Shown here piece by piece: positions 1-11,315 of a stretch of 64,000 nt of DNA. Numbering within the stretch: the first letter of the stretch is position 1; each line of letters opens with the position of its first letter. The DNA is from Nocardioides sp. (GTDB lineage Bacteria; Actinomycetota; Actinomycetes; Propionibacteriales; Nocardioidaceae), in assembly GCF_014360585.1 (NCBI RefSeq), contig NZ_JACIXG010000016.1:1-64000 (forward strand), written 5' to 3'. The position numbers were made by a program, and so were the translations under genes. The notes beneath the pieces were generated by a model. The model was not told where the DNA came from. It did no database searches and worked only from the letters and a program-made list of their open reading frames with translations.

Positions 1-63
1 CTGAGAGTGGTCTATAGGCCACTCTCAGCTTCACAACCCTTCTTAGCTGCGACAGAGGATCCG

Positions 64-861
64 TCAGGCGGGCTTCTTCTCCCCGGCCTCGACCGCGACC
101 GAGAGGCGGTTGTGAGGCGGAGGGAGCGGGCAGGTGGCATGGTCGGTGTAGGCGCACGGCAGGTTGGTCGCGCGGTTGAAGTCGACCAGCACGTTGCCCT
201 CCGCATCGGGTGCACCCACGGACAGCGAGCGGGTGGCGGCGTACGTCGTCCTGCCCGAGGTCTCGTCGCGGAACAGCACGTGCAGGGAGCCCGGGGCGGA
301 GCCCGGGAAGGCGATCAGGCTGTGCCCGGTGCCGTCGACCTCGAACTCGATCTCGCCGACGGCCTCGTAGACGTGCTCCAGGCCGTCGACGACCGAACCC
401 ACGGTCGTGGGCACGGGCGGGTCGTAGGTGACGAAGCGTCCCTGGATCGCCCACCTCGGGTCGGGTGCGTAGGACTCGGTGCCGCGGTAGCCGGTCAGGA
501 CCGGGTTGTCGGGGTGGCGGGGGCGGATGACCGCGTTGCCGCCGCGGTTGGCGATCTCCACCGCCGCGTCGCCGAACAGTGCGGTGACCCCGCCGCGCTC
601 GTCGATGACACCGAACGAGTGCCGACCGGTGATCTCGGCGCCGTCGACGACCAACGACTCACCCGGGGCCAGCGAGACCACGATGCCGTCGGGACCGCTC
701 GACCAGGCGCCCGGCACGTCGTCGTACGTCTCCGGCTCCTCGGCGAGCCAGCGCATCGAGGTGATCGCGAGGAAACCGTGGGCCGATGCCCGCTTCCTCT
801 CGTGCTCCTCGTGCCATGCCGCCCAGTCCTGGGCGAAGGTGTCGGTGTCGGTGATGGTCAT
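64..861 (-). CDS. DUF1684-family protein
   Basis: 265 aa ORF; paralogous to the ORF at 3560-4354 (shared FLAIT..RWL, YAPDPRW, TSGxTTYAA, DFNRA.N.PCAYT.HATCPLPP motifs). Confidence 0.8.
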   Translation of the reverse strand: MTITDTDTFAQDWAAWHEEHERKRASAHGFLAITSMRWLAEEPETYDDVPGAWSSGPDGIVVSLAPGESLVVDGAEITGRHSFGVIDERGGVTALFGDAAVEIANRGGNAVIRPRHPDNPVLTGYRGTESYAPDPRWAIQGRFVTYDPPVPTTVGSVVDGLEHVYEAVGEIEFEVDGTGHSLIAFPGSAPGSLHVLFRDETSGRTTYAATRSLSVGAPDAEGNVLVDFNRATNLPCAYTDHATCPLPPPHNRLSVAVEAGEKKPA

Positions 862-967
862 GGGTCCTCCCGGAAGGATCGGATGCTGGCACCGGATTGA
901 ACTCCGACCGGTCCGGATTGGTGCCCGAATTCCTCACATCGTGATCATCTCGTCGCACGAAATGGGA

Positions 968-997
968 CGAGCCCCGGATCGGTTGATCCGGGGCTCG
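968..997 (-). terminator. Hairpin downstream of guaB
   Basis: Perfect 13-bp stem CGAGCCCCGGATC-ggtt-GATCCGGGGCTCG just past the guaB stop. Confidence 0.7.
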
Positions 998-1009
998 TGG
1001 TGGTGCGGG

Positions 1010-2518
<1,509 letters not shown>

Positions 2519-2575
2519 CTACGGCCGAGCCCCAGGGATCACCGAAACGGCGAGACTCCCCAGGTGTTTGCTGCA

Positions 2576-3487
2576 CTACCGATCCAACGGCTTGAGATCC
2601 CGCACCGGCACCTTGACGGTCAGCAGATCACCGGCCATCCGGATCCGGCCGCGCATGCCGGCGGCGAGGACCATGGGCAGCACGGCCTGGTTGTCGGACC
2701 GGGTGGTGAGCAGGATCTCGTCGGCGCCGAGCATGTGCGCGAGCTTGGCGGTGTCGATCAGCAGCCGGGTGCCGATGCCTCGGCGCTGCCAGGCCGGGTC
2801 GACGCGCAGGTTGATCACGCGGACGTTCTCGTCGTCCTCGACCGGCGCCAGGACCTCGCCGATGCCGACCGCGACGCCGTCGACGAGGGCGGTGACGGCC
2901 TCGCCGGTGACGACGAGGTCAGGGGTGCTTCCGGTGCCGAGGCGGCGTACGGGCGGGGTGGTGCCGATGGCCGCCGACTCGCGACTGCGTTCGAGGACAT
3001 CGTTGACCAGGTCGGCCATCGCGGAGCCACGGGCACGCTCGGTCGTGGTGAAGGGAGCGGTGCGGTGCAGCTGGACGTCGACGTCGGCGACCCGCAGCTC
3101 CATGGTGTCGTGCACGACCCCGGGCGGAGCCTCGGGCTCGGCGTCGAAGAGGTGGGCGACCACCTCCGGGAACGACATCGGCCGCTCCAGGACGTACCGG
3201 CAGGCCTGCACATAGCGGGTCGGCTGGTCGGCCAGGGCCGCCTCGTTGGCGGGCTGGACGACGGTGTCACCGCCACCGGCGGCGGAGAAGAGAGCGCAGA
3301 TCTCGCTCTCGCCCCAACCCGCGGGCGTACGCAGCACGAACTCGTCGGTGACCTCCGCCAGCCCCGGGAAGATCTGCATCCCCAAGATGTTGACCCCGGC
3401 CTTGCCGCAGCGCTGCGCCAGCGCCGCGAGCGCCCCAGGTCGGTCAGGCAGCGTCGTACGCACTCTCCACAACATCGTCCCCGCCAT
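2576..3487 (-). CDS. ACT-like plus GNAT acetyltransferase domain protein
   Basis: N-terminal ACT-like segment (RTTLPDRPGALAALAQRCGKAGVNI), C-terminal GNAT (LRVDPAWQRRGIGTRLL). Confidence 0.7.
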   Translation of the reverse strand: MAGTMLWRVRTTLPDRPGALAALAQRCGKAGVNILGMQIFPGLAEVTDEFVLRTPAGWGESEICALFSAAGGGDTVVQPANEAALADQPTRYVQACRYVLERPMSFPEVVAHLFDAEPEAPPGVVHDTMELRVADVDVQLHRTAPFTTTERARGSAMADLVNDVLERSRESAAIGTTPPVRRLGTGSTPDLVVTGEAVTALVDGVAVGIGEVLAPVEDDENVRVINLRVDPAWQRRGIGTRLLIDTAKLAHMLGADEILLTTRSDNQAVLPMVLAAGMRGRIRMAGDLLTVKVPVRDLKPLDR

Positions 3488-3559
3488 GGGACCTAGTCTG
3501 CCTGTTTCGCTGTTTCCGGTCCGTTTCGCACGGTTAAACCTTCGAACCGGAACCAGGCG

Positions 3560-4354
3560 TCAGTCGGCGGGCGCCCGCGGCGGGGTCTGCTCGCCGGCTT
3601 CGACGAGCACGTCGATGTGGTTGCTGGCGGGCGGGAGCGGGCAGGTGGCGTGGATCGTGTAGGCACAGGGCATGTTGGCGGCGCGGTTGAAGTCGATGAC
3701 GGCCTTACCGTCGGCAGGCGGCGCGACGGCGAGCTGACGGCAGGCGGCGTAGGTCGTGACGCCGCTGGTCTCGTCGGTGAACAGCAGCCACAGCTCGCCG
3801 TCACCGCCGTCGAAGGCGATCAGCCGCTGCGGGCGGCCACCCACCTCGAACGCCACCTCCCCCACGGCGTCGATGACGCTCGAACGACCCTCGACCACGG
3901 AGCCGACCGAGATCGGCCGGCTCGTCGCGTAGGGCGTGAAGGCCGCTTCCACCCGCCACGCCGGGTCCGGAGCGTACGTCGGGGTGCCGGTGTAGTCGCG
4001 CAGGAACGGGCCGTCGGGCTGCCGCGGCCGGAGGACCGGGGTGCCGAAGCGGTCGGCGACCTCGACCGTCCCGGCATCGAAGGTCGCGATCACTCCCACA
4101 GGATCGACTTCCCCGAAGACGTACCGACCGGCAAGGGTGGTGCCACCGAGCTCGAGCCACTCGCCCGGACCGAGCTCGACCACGGCACCCTCCGGCCCCT
4201 TCGACCAGACACCCGGGACCCCGGGGAACCGCTGCGGCTTGGCGCTCAGCCAGTGCAGCCCGGTGATCGCCAGGAAACCTTCCGGGCTTCTCAGCTCGGC
4301 CTCCCGCCCATCGCGCCACCGTTGCCAGGCCTGCTCGAAAGTCACGTGCCGCAC
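3560..4354 (-). CDS. DUF1684-family protein
   Basis: 264 aa, paralogue of 64-861. Confidence 0.8.
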   Translation of the reverse strand: MRHVTFEQAWQRWRDGREAELRSPEGFLAITGLHWLSAKPQRFPGVPGVWSKGPEGAVVELGPGEWLELGGTTLAGRYVFGEVDPVGVIATFDAGTVEVADRFGTPVLRPRQPDGPFLRDYTGTPTYAPDPAWRVEAAFTPYATSRPISVGSVVEGRSSVIDAVGEVAFEVGGRPQRLIAFDGGDGELWLLFTDETSGVTTYAACRQLAVAPPADGKAVIDFNRAANMPCAYTIHATCPLPPASNHIDVLVEAGEQTPPRAPAD

Positions 4355-4411
4355 TCTACAAAGATCTGCGTTGCCAGGTCTTGCAATAGTCGCCGACTTT
4401 TACCCTCGGCT

Positions 4412-5227
4412 TCACCCGTCGGCCGTGTGCGCCATGCTGCGCACCCTCCTGAGCAGGCGGATCGCGCCGCGCGCCGCGGTGACCAGGAGTAGATACCAGA
4501 TCGCGGCCACCACCAGCAGCGGGATGATCAGGTGGTTGCGCTCGTCGAGCGCCTGGACCACTCCCAGCAGGTCGGTGATCGCGAGCACGGAGACCAGGCT
4601 GGTCGCCTGGATCGTCGTCACCAGGACGTCACCGAGCGCGGTGAGCCGGTCACCGCTCGAAAGAGCCCTCGCTGCGTACGCTCCCAGCGCCAGCGCCAAC
4701 CCGACGATCGCCGCGTGGACCGGTGTGACCAGCCGGACCGCGTCGATGTGCACCCCCGGGATCCCGAAGGTGATGTCCGGGAAGACCAGCGCGATGTTGC
4801 TCCACAGCAACAGCTGGACGAGCACCGGGATGCCGCCGAAGACCCAGACGTACGCCGCCGCGATCTCGCGCAGCACCGGGTTGCCCGATCTCTCCATCCT
4901 GCCCACGGCGAGGCCGAGCGCCGACGCCAGTGCGAAGACCAGCACGGTGAGCCGGACGGTGAGCCAGACTCCGCCGAGGACATCGGGATGGAGCAGGTGG
5001 CCGGTGACCTCGCCCGGGAGCAGGTTCTCGTTTCTCATCAGGCTCCACAGGAACCTCAGAAGAAGGAGGGTGAGAAGGACAGCGATCGCCCATTCGACCG
5101 TGTTGGTCTCGACACGCCTCCGCCTAGCGGCTCCGGCGGCTCGACCAGCGCTCCCGTCGGTCGAGCCGCGAGCGCTAGCGAGCGTGTCGAGACCAACACA
5201 GTCGTCGTCGGCAGCGGTCTCGGTCAT
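4412..5227 (-). CDS. Amino-acid-type ABC transporter permease with a repeat-encoded N-terminus
   Basis: Several TM segments; residues ~10-43 are encoded by the dispersed repeat at 5100-5199. Confidence 0.65.
   Translation of the reverse strand: MTETAADDDCVGLDTLASARGSTDGSAGRAAGAARRRRVETNTVEWAIAVLLTLLLLRFLWSLMRNENLLPGEVTGHLLHPDVLGGVWLTVRLTVLVFALASALGLAVGRMERSGNPVLREIAAAYVWVFGGIPVLVQLLLWSNIALVFPDITFGIPGVHIDAVRLVTPVHAAIVGLALALGAYAARALSSGDRLTALGDVLVTTIQATSLVSVLAITDLLGVVQALDERNHLIIPLLVVAAIWYLLLVTAARGAIRLLRRVRSMAHTADG
5100..5199. repeat. Dispersed inverted-repeat element (family 1), copy A
   Basis: GTGTTGGTCTCGACACGC...CGGCTCGACC / GGTCGAGCCG...GCGTGTCGAGACCAACAC. Confidence 0.85.
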
Positions 5228-5323
5228 CGCGGTGAACGATCGCCTCGCTCGGTGACCAACAGGTTGCGACCAGCGAGCCGCAGGCGCAACTCACGCACTC
5301 AAAAGACCAACACCCTGGGCCGG

Positions 5324-8300
5324 TCAGGAAGCTTGGTTCTGACATTCCCTCATCGAGCTCTGCCAGTCGCTGAGCCGCCCGATGATCCAGACGAACGGCT
5401 GGGTGCGACCCCCGAGGACACACGTGCCCTTGATGACGCTCTCGAGCAGGCTCTCGACATCCCGCGAGCACAGTGCAGCCACCGCCTCGTCATCGAGCAG
5501 CCGAAGGGAACAAGCGGGGGTCTCGGCGGATACGGCGGCTCCTCGAGTGGCCCCCTGCTCGTCGATCCGGATCACGACGTCCTCCACCTCACCGGGCGAT
5601 CCGACCGTGACCGCGAGGCTCGGCACCGCTGAGGGCAGATCGGCCAGGGCGGTGTTCAGGTAGGCCGTGAACGCGTCGGCCCAGTCCGTCGCGCTGTGTC
5701 TCGAGGCCTGCGGATCAGCCGCCGGGAGCCGCGGCTCGCCGTCGTTGGATGCGTCACGACGGGTGACCTCTGCCTCCGCCTCGATCAAGGCCTGCAGAGT
5801 CTTGTCGACGTCTTCGCGGGTGTGGGACGCCGAGCAGATGAATCTCAACCGGCCTCGGCTGCGCTCGACGATCGGGTAGGTCACCGCCGCGGTGTGGACG
5901 CCCCGCTTGAAGAGGCCCCGGGCGATGGCACGAAGGTCCTCCCCGTCGGAGAAGTGCGGGGTGATGATGAGCCCGTCTCCGGTGCCGAGCTCGTAGCCCG
6001 CGTCCGAGAAGCGTTCCCTCATGTAGTCCGCGGTGTCCCAGAGTCGTTCTCGCAGCGCGTCGCTCTCGCCCACCCTGCGTAGTGCAGCGAGCGCTGCCGC
6101 GATGTCGGCGGGAGAGATGTTCGCCTGGAAGATGTAGGCCCTCGCCGATGTCCTCAGCAGAGCGATGTGAGGCTCACGAGCGGCGACCACACCGCCGATG
6201 CTCCCGAGTGCCTTGCTCAAGGTCGTGAGAAGGAAGTCGACCTGCTCGGTGACTCCCTCCGCGGCGCACAGCCCGGCACCTCGCGCTCCGTACAGGCCGA
6301 AGGAGTGAGCCTCGTCGACGAGGACGAGCGCGCCGAACTCCTTCGCGGTGGGCACGATGTCCCGTAGCGGGGCTGCCCCCTCCCCCATGCTGTACACGCT
6401 CTCGAGGACGACCAGGGTCGTACGGTAGGGCGAGGACTCCGCCTCGAGCACGGCGCGCAGGTCGGAGGCATCGTTGTGTCTGAACGTCCGCACTCGCGCA
6501 CCGCTCAGGCGAGCCCCGTCCACGAGCGACGCGTGGCAGAGCTGGTCCATCACCACGACGTCCCCCTCGCCGACCACCCCCGCGATGGCGCCGAGGCTCG
6601 CGGTGAAGCCGGTTGGGAAGAGGCAGGCGGACGGCTTGCCCACGATCTCGGCGAACTCCCGCTCGAACTCCAGGTGGAGGTCGGTCTGGCCTGAGCCCGC
6701 AGCGGATATCCCCATCCCCGTACCGAAGCGGCTGAGAGCGTTCCGTGCCTCCTCGATGATCTTCTCGTCCCGGTTGAATCCGAGGTAGAGGTTGGTGGTC
6801 CACATGATCGCCTCGCGCACCTCGCCGGTGTGCACGTCGACGACGGTGCCCCGCTCGGCGCTCCCGGTGCGCACGACCTTGCCGTAGGGATCCAGACCCG
6901 AGCGGGACAGGAGGCCTCTCATGTGCTGCACGAGCGCACCCTTGTCGGTCGCGGACCAGGCCGGAATCTTGGCGGCGAAGGCCGGTGGATGTCCCGACTG
7001 GACCTGTGCCTGGAAGGCGGCGAGCCGGGCCGCGGCCCCGACGCCGTTCGGGTGCTCATCCGTGTCTCGGCGACCGGACGTACGGCCGAGGACCGCCTGG
7101 AGTGCGTCGGCGGCGTCCTCGGGAGTCATCTGCTCGACCAGCGTGGACGACGGCAGGCTCGTCAGCAGCTCCTGCGACAGACGTACGGTGAGCTCGGCGA
7201 TGTCCAACGAATCAAGGCCCAGCGATTCCAGCGACTCATCCGGCGGGACCGATTCGGCGTCGAGCGAACCGAGCAGCACGGCCGCCTCTCTCCTGACCGT
7301 GTCGAGCAGCGACGACCGCCGATCTTCCTTCGTCTTCACGCCAGGGGCCGCCTCGGCGCTCCCGTGCCGTGCGCGGGGAAGCCGGTGGCGGTCCACCTTG
7401 CCGTTGGGCAGTCGCGGCAGCTCGGTCAGCGGCATCACGACGTTCGGAATCATGTACTTCGGCAGGCGGTCCGCCAGGTGGGCACGCACGGCAGCGGCGG
7501 TCACGGACTCGCGCCGGGTCTCCACGTACGCCACCAGGAGGCTCTTGTCTTCTGCCGGGTCGACGACCACCGCCGCGTCGTCGACTCCGGGCATCGACTC
7601 CAGCACCACCTCGATCTCATCCAGCTCGATCCGGTGGCCGCGGATCTTGACCTGCCGGTCGACTCGGCCGAGGAACTCGAGCTCTCCTGCTTCGGTCCAC
7701 CGGCACAGGTCTCCGGTCCGATAGAGCCGTCGCTCCGGGATCGGGCCGTCTTCCTTGAGCTCCGGAAACCGCTGTCGAGTCCGCTCGTCGTCGTGGAGAT
7801 ATCCCCTCGCCAGCTGGTCACCGGCCAGGAAGAGCTCACCCGCCACGCCGTCGGGAGCCGGCTGCAGGAGCTCGTCCAGCACGTAGGCCCGAGCGCCGGC
7901 GACCGGGCTGCCGATCGTGATCGACTCGGCCCCCGCATCGACGACGCCGGCGGTCGTGAACACGGTGGCCTCCGTCGGGCCGTAGACGTTCAGGACCCGC
8001 GGCGGACGTGGCGCAGCATGCAGATCCGCGACGAGGGAGGCAGTGAGCACCTCGCCCCCGAGCACCACGCATCGAACCCCGGCCGGCAGCGGTCCGGCCG
8101 CGAGCAATGCCTTCATCGCGGAGGGCACCATGATGGTCGTGCGCACCCGATGCGCTCCGGGCAGCTCACGCAACGCGAGCACGTTCTCCGACAGCACGAC
8201 CGTCCCGCCGAGCATCAACGTCCCCAAGATCTCCATGACCGAAGGGTCGAAGCAGACCGAGGCACCCGCCAGAACTCCGGCCAGGTCCTCCTCGTCGAGC

Positions 8301-8905
8301 AACTGGCGCATGGCCTTCGTCATCGCGACGACGCTCCGGTGCTCGACCGACACACCCTTGGGGTTCCCTGTCGACCCCGAGGTGTAGATGACGTACGCAA
8401 CGTCACCGGCCACAGGATCCGCGCTCGACGTCGGCCGGCGCTCCGGGATCGAGCGAAGGCGCAAGATGTCAGCTGCTGCCGAACACAGCTCGGCCGTTTC
8501 GTCGCCGTCGACGATCACCGCGACGACCCGGGAGTGCTCGACCATGTAGCGCACCCGTTCCGACGGATAGGTGGGGTCGAGGGGCACGTAACCGCAGCCG
8601 GCTCGCAGGACCCCCAGCAGAGTTGCGACCAGCTCCCACGTGCGGCCCAGACACACCCCCACGAGCGATCCCGGCGCCACACCCCGGGCGACCAGCTCAT
8701 CGGCGACCACCTGCGCTCGGGCACGCAGCTGCTCATAGGTGATGTCGACCGCCCCGTCGACGACCGCCGTCTGACGCGACAGACGCGATGCCTGGGTGTC
8801 GAACAGCCCCCAGATGGTCTCCTCGGATTCGCCACCTACGCCCGGCACATCCATGTCGTCGTGTTCGTCGTGGCGCATTTTCTGCTCCCAAGTGATCGCG
8901 GTCAC
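5324..8905 (-). CDS. NRPS-like adenylation / carrier protein / alpha-oxoamine synthase (PLP) fusion
   Basis: 1193 aa; A-domain motifs (YIYTSGSTGNPKGV, VYGPTEATVF, TGDLCRW, LPNGKVDRHRLP), carrier LGLDSLD, AOS motifs (GTGMGISAAGSG, LVDEAHSFGLYGARGAG, TLSKALGSIGG). Confidence 0.9.
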   Translation of the reverse strand: MTAITWEQKMRHDEHDDMDVPGVGGESEETIWGLFDTQASRLSRQTAVVDGAVDITYEQLRARAQVVADELVARGVAPGSLVGVCLGRTWELVATLLGVLRAGCGYVPLDPTYPSERVRYMVEHSRVVAVIVDGDETAELCSAAADILRLRSIPERRPTSSADPVAGDVAYVIYTSGSTGNPKGVSVEHRSVVAMTKAMRQLLDEEDLAGVLAGASVCFDPSVMEILGTLMLGGTVVLSENVLALRELPGAHRVRTTIMVPSAMKALLAAGPLPAGVRCVVLGGEVLTASLVADLHAAPRPPRVLNVYGPTEATVFTTAGVVDAGAESITIGSPVAGARAYVLDELLQPAPDGVAGELFLAGDQLARGYLHDDERTRQRFPELKEDGPIPERRLYRTGDLCRWTEAGELEFLGRVDRQVKIRGHRIELDEIEVVLESMPGVDDAAVVVDPAEDKSLLVAYVETRRESVTAAAVRAHLADRLPKYMIPNVVMPLTELPRLPNGKVDRHRLPRARHGSAEAAPGVKTKEDRRSSLLDTVRREAAVLLGSLDAESVPPDESLESLGLDSLDIAELTVRLSQELLTSLPSSTLVEQMTPEDAADALQAVLGRTSGRRDTDEHPNGVGAAARLAAFQAQVQSGHPPAFAAKIPAWSATDKGALVQHMRGLLSRSGLDPYGKVVRTGSAERGTVVDVHTGEVREAIMWTTNLYLGFNRDEKIIEEARNALSRFGTGMGISAAGSGQTDLHLEFEREFAEIVGKPSACLFPTGFTASLGAIAGVVGEGDVVVMDQLCHASLVDGARLSGARVRTFRHNDASDLRAVLEAESSPYRTTLVVLESVYSMGEGAAPLRDIVPTAKEFGALVLVDEAHSFGLYGARGAGLCAAEGVTEQVDFLLTTLSKALGSIGGVVAAREPHIALLRTSARAYIFQANISPADIAAALAALRRVGESDALRERLWDTADYMRERFSDAGYELGTGDGLIITPHFSDGEDLRAIARGLFKRGVHTAAVTYPIVERSRGRLRFICSASHTREDVDKTLQALIEAEAEVTRRDASNDGEPRLPAADPQASRHSATDWADAFTAYLNTALADLPSAVPSLAVTVGSPGEVEDVVIRIDEQGATRGAAVSAETPACSLRLLDDEAVAALCSRDVESLLESVIKGTCVLGGRTQPFVWIIGRLSDWQSSMRECQNQAS

Positions 8906-8982
8906 GCTCCGTGGTGGCGAAGATCCTAGTGGCGCGGCCGAGATGTTCCTTGAACGCTTGGAACACCGCTGGGCCCCAAAAG

Positions 8983-9020
8983 ACCAACACCCGCCCGGGT
9001 GGGGCCGGGCGGGTGTTGGT
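8983..9020 (-). terminator. Rho-independent-like terminator after the LVIVD-repeat gene
   Basis: Perfect 16-bp stem ACCAACACCCGCCCGG-gtgggg-CCGGGCGGGTGTTGGT, followed on the minus strand by TCTTTTGG. Confidence 0.75.
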
Positions 9021-9031
9021 GCTCTCTGGGC

Positions 9032-10531
9032 TCAGTAGGAGGGCTGAGCCTGCACGTTCAGCTCGTCGAACCTGACCTTCTTCGCCGAGGCGACCCTTGG
9101 GTCGCGCAGGTCGAAGACGTCGAAGCCACGCTGGATCTCGTTGGAGTAGATGTAGCCGTTGTAGTAGTAGGTCGACCACGGGCCGGCGATGGTCGTGGTG
9201 TCCTCGAAGGGACCGCGGTCGAACCAGGCGATCTCCTTCGGGTTGGCCGAGTCGGTGAAGTCGAAGACGGAGATGCCGCCCTGATACCAGGCCTGGACCA
9301 TGATGTCCTTGCCCTTGACCGGGATCAGCGAGCCGTTGTGGGCGACGCAGTTCTCGGTGTTGGACTGGGTGCGCGGGATCTTGTAGTACGACTTGAAGAC
9401 CAGGTCGGTGCCCTCGATGTCGTAGATGCCGTTGGCGCCCCTCTTGGGACCGACCTCCGGGTTGCAGGTCGCCGCGCCGCCACCGCCGAGCTCGTCGGTG
9501 AACACGACCTTGGTGCCGATGTTGTTGAAGGTGGCCGAGTGCCAGAAGGCGAAGTTCTCGGTGTCCCGGACCCGCTCGGTCACGACCGGGTTCTCGCGGT
9601 CGGAGATGTCCATCAGGATGCCGTCGCCCATGCACGCACCGGCCGCGATGTCCTTGCTCGGGTAGGTGGTGATGTCGTGACAGCCGGCGGTGTTGGTGTA
9701 GCCACCGTCGGGGAAGAGCACCGGCTCGTTGACCACCGCGGCGGTTGCCGGTGCCTTCGTCGGGATCTTCACGACGCTGATCTTGTCGTGGGGCGGCTGG
9801 CAGTCGGGGAACTCCGGGCGCGGCCCGTAGGAGGAGACGTACGCATAGACGGCCTTGCCGTCCTTGCTCGGCGCCAGCGAGTGGGTGTGGGAGCCGCACT
9901 TGGTCTCGACCGCCGCGACGTAGGCCGGCTGTGCCGGGTTGCTGATGTCGAAGACCCGGATGCCTTCCCAGGACTCCTTGATCGCCGCCGACTGCGCGAC
10001 GTTGTCACAGGTGTTGTTGCTGCGGCTGGAGTCGACGGAGAGGACGAGCAGGTCGCCGTGGACCGAGATGTCGTTCTGCGCGCCCGGGCACACGACCTGG
10101 GTGACCAGCTTGGGCTTGCTGGGCTTCTTGATGTCGATCACGTTGAAGCCGTTGTAGTTGCCGGCGAATGCGTAGTGGCCCTGGAACGCCAGGTCGCTGT
10201 TGAGCGCGCTGGTCGGCGTGAACGCCCCCGACTTGGGGAGGTTCGCGACCAGGTGCAGGTTGGGGGTGCCTTCGGCCTCTCCGGCCTCCACGGCCGGGTT
10301 GTTGACGCCGAGCTTCGCGATGTCGTTGCCCGGAGCACAGGCCGAGGCGAAGTTGTCTCCGGCCGCGGCCAGGATCTTCTTCTCCGCCTCGGTGCAGCTG
10401 GGCTGGGGAGCGGCGCTCTGGGAGCCGTGCGAGTGGGACTCGTCGGCCGAGGACGGGGCGGCGACGGCCAGCCCTCCGGCGACGATCATGGCCGACGCGA
10501 CTGCGGCCAGGATGTGGATAGGACGTCTCAT
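9032..10531 (-). CDS. Secreted LVIVD-repeat protein
   Basis: Signal-peptide-like N-terminus, repeated LVIVD/IRVFDIS-type beta-propeller motifs. Confidence 0.75.
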   Translation of the reverse strand: MRRPIHILAAVASAMIVAGGLAVAAPSSADESHSHGSQSAAPQPSCTEAEKKILAAAGDNFASACAPGNDIAKLGVNNPAVEAGEAEGTPNLHLVANLPKSGAFTPTSALNSDLAFQGHYAFAGNYNGFNVIDIKKPSKPKLVTQVVCPGAQNDISVHGDLLVLSVDSSRSNNTCDNVAQSAAIKESWEGIRVFDISNPAQPAYVAAVETKCGSHTHSLAPSKDGKAVYAYVSSYGPRPEFPDCQPPHDKISVVKIPTKAPATAAVVNEPVLFPDGGYTNTAGCHDITTYPSKDIAAGACMGDGILMDISDRENPVVTERVRDTENFAFWHSATFNNIGTKVVFTDELGGGGAATCNPEVGPKRGANGIYDIEGTDLVFKSYYKIPRTQSNTENCVAHNGSLIPVKGKDIMVQAWYQGGISVFDFTDSANPKEIAWFDRGPFEDTTTIAGPWSTYYYNGYIYSNEIQRGFDVFDLRDPRVASAKKVRFDELNVQAQPSY

Positions 10532-10661
10532 GGGGGGTCGCCTTCCGAGTCGACTGCCGTGCGGATGAGCCACGGGCCTGTCGATTCTAGGGAAATCCCC
10601 TTCCTCCGACGGCGAGAATGAATAAGTTGACTACCCTGCGTACGCCTCGGAAGGCAGGTCC

Positions 10662-11315
10662 ATGCGGAAACTCGGCGTCCCCACCGCTGTGCTAGCACTG
10701 CTGTTGCTCACCGGCTGTGCCGAGGAGCAGCACGCCCACTCCGGCCACGAGCCGAGTCCATCGGGATCGCCTCAGTCGGCGCCCGTCCTCCAGCCGGGCG
10801 CTCCCGGCGAGACTGCGGGCACGATCGCCCCTTCGGACGTGCCGGTCGACGCCGAGTGGAACCAGACCGACGCCACCTTCGTCACGATGATGATCCCGCA
10901 CCACGCCCAGGCGCTGGAGATGACCGAGCTGGCCGTCACCCGCGCCGCCAGTGACGAGGTGAAGTCGCTGGCCAGGAGCATCACCGCGGCTCAGGGACCG
11001 GAGATCGTCGCGATGAGCGGATGGCTCCAGGCCCGCGGCCTCGAGGTGCCTGCTGCCGGTGATCTGCCGGACCACGCCGGCATGCCGGGCATGCTCACTC
11101 CCGAGCAGCTGAAGGAGCTCGGTGCGGCTCGGGGCGAGGAGTTCGACCGGCTCTTCCTGACCCGGATGATCGCTCACCACGAAGGCGCCCTTACGATGGC
11201 CGCCCCGGTGCTCAGCAAGGGCAGCGACATCCTCGCCATGGAGATGGCCCAAGACGTCGAGGCCTCTCAGAAGACCGAGATCGGAATCATGCAGAAGCTG
11301 CTGGAATCCCAGTGA
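10662..11315 (+). CDS. DUF305 lipoprotein
   Basis: Lipobox LLTGCAEE; FVTMMIPHHAQALEM and FLTRMIAHHEGAL motifs. Confidence 0.85.
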   Translation: MRKLGVPTAVLALLLLTGCAEEQHAHSGHEPSPSGSPQSAPVLQPGAPGETAGTIAPSDVPVDAEWNQTDATFVTMMIPHHAQALEMTELAVTRAASDEVKSLARSITAAQGPEIVAMSGWLQARGLEVPAAGDLPDHAGMPGMLTPEQLKELGAARGEEFDRLFLTRMIAHHEGALTMAAPVLSKGSDILAMEMAQDVEASQKTEIGIMQKLLESQ

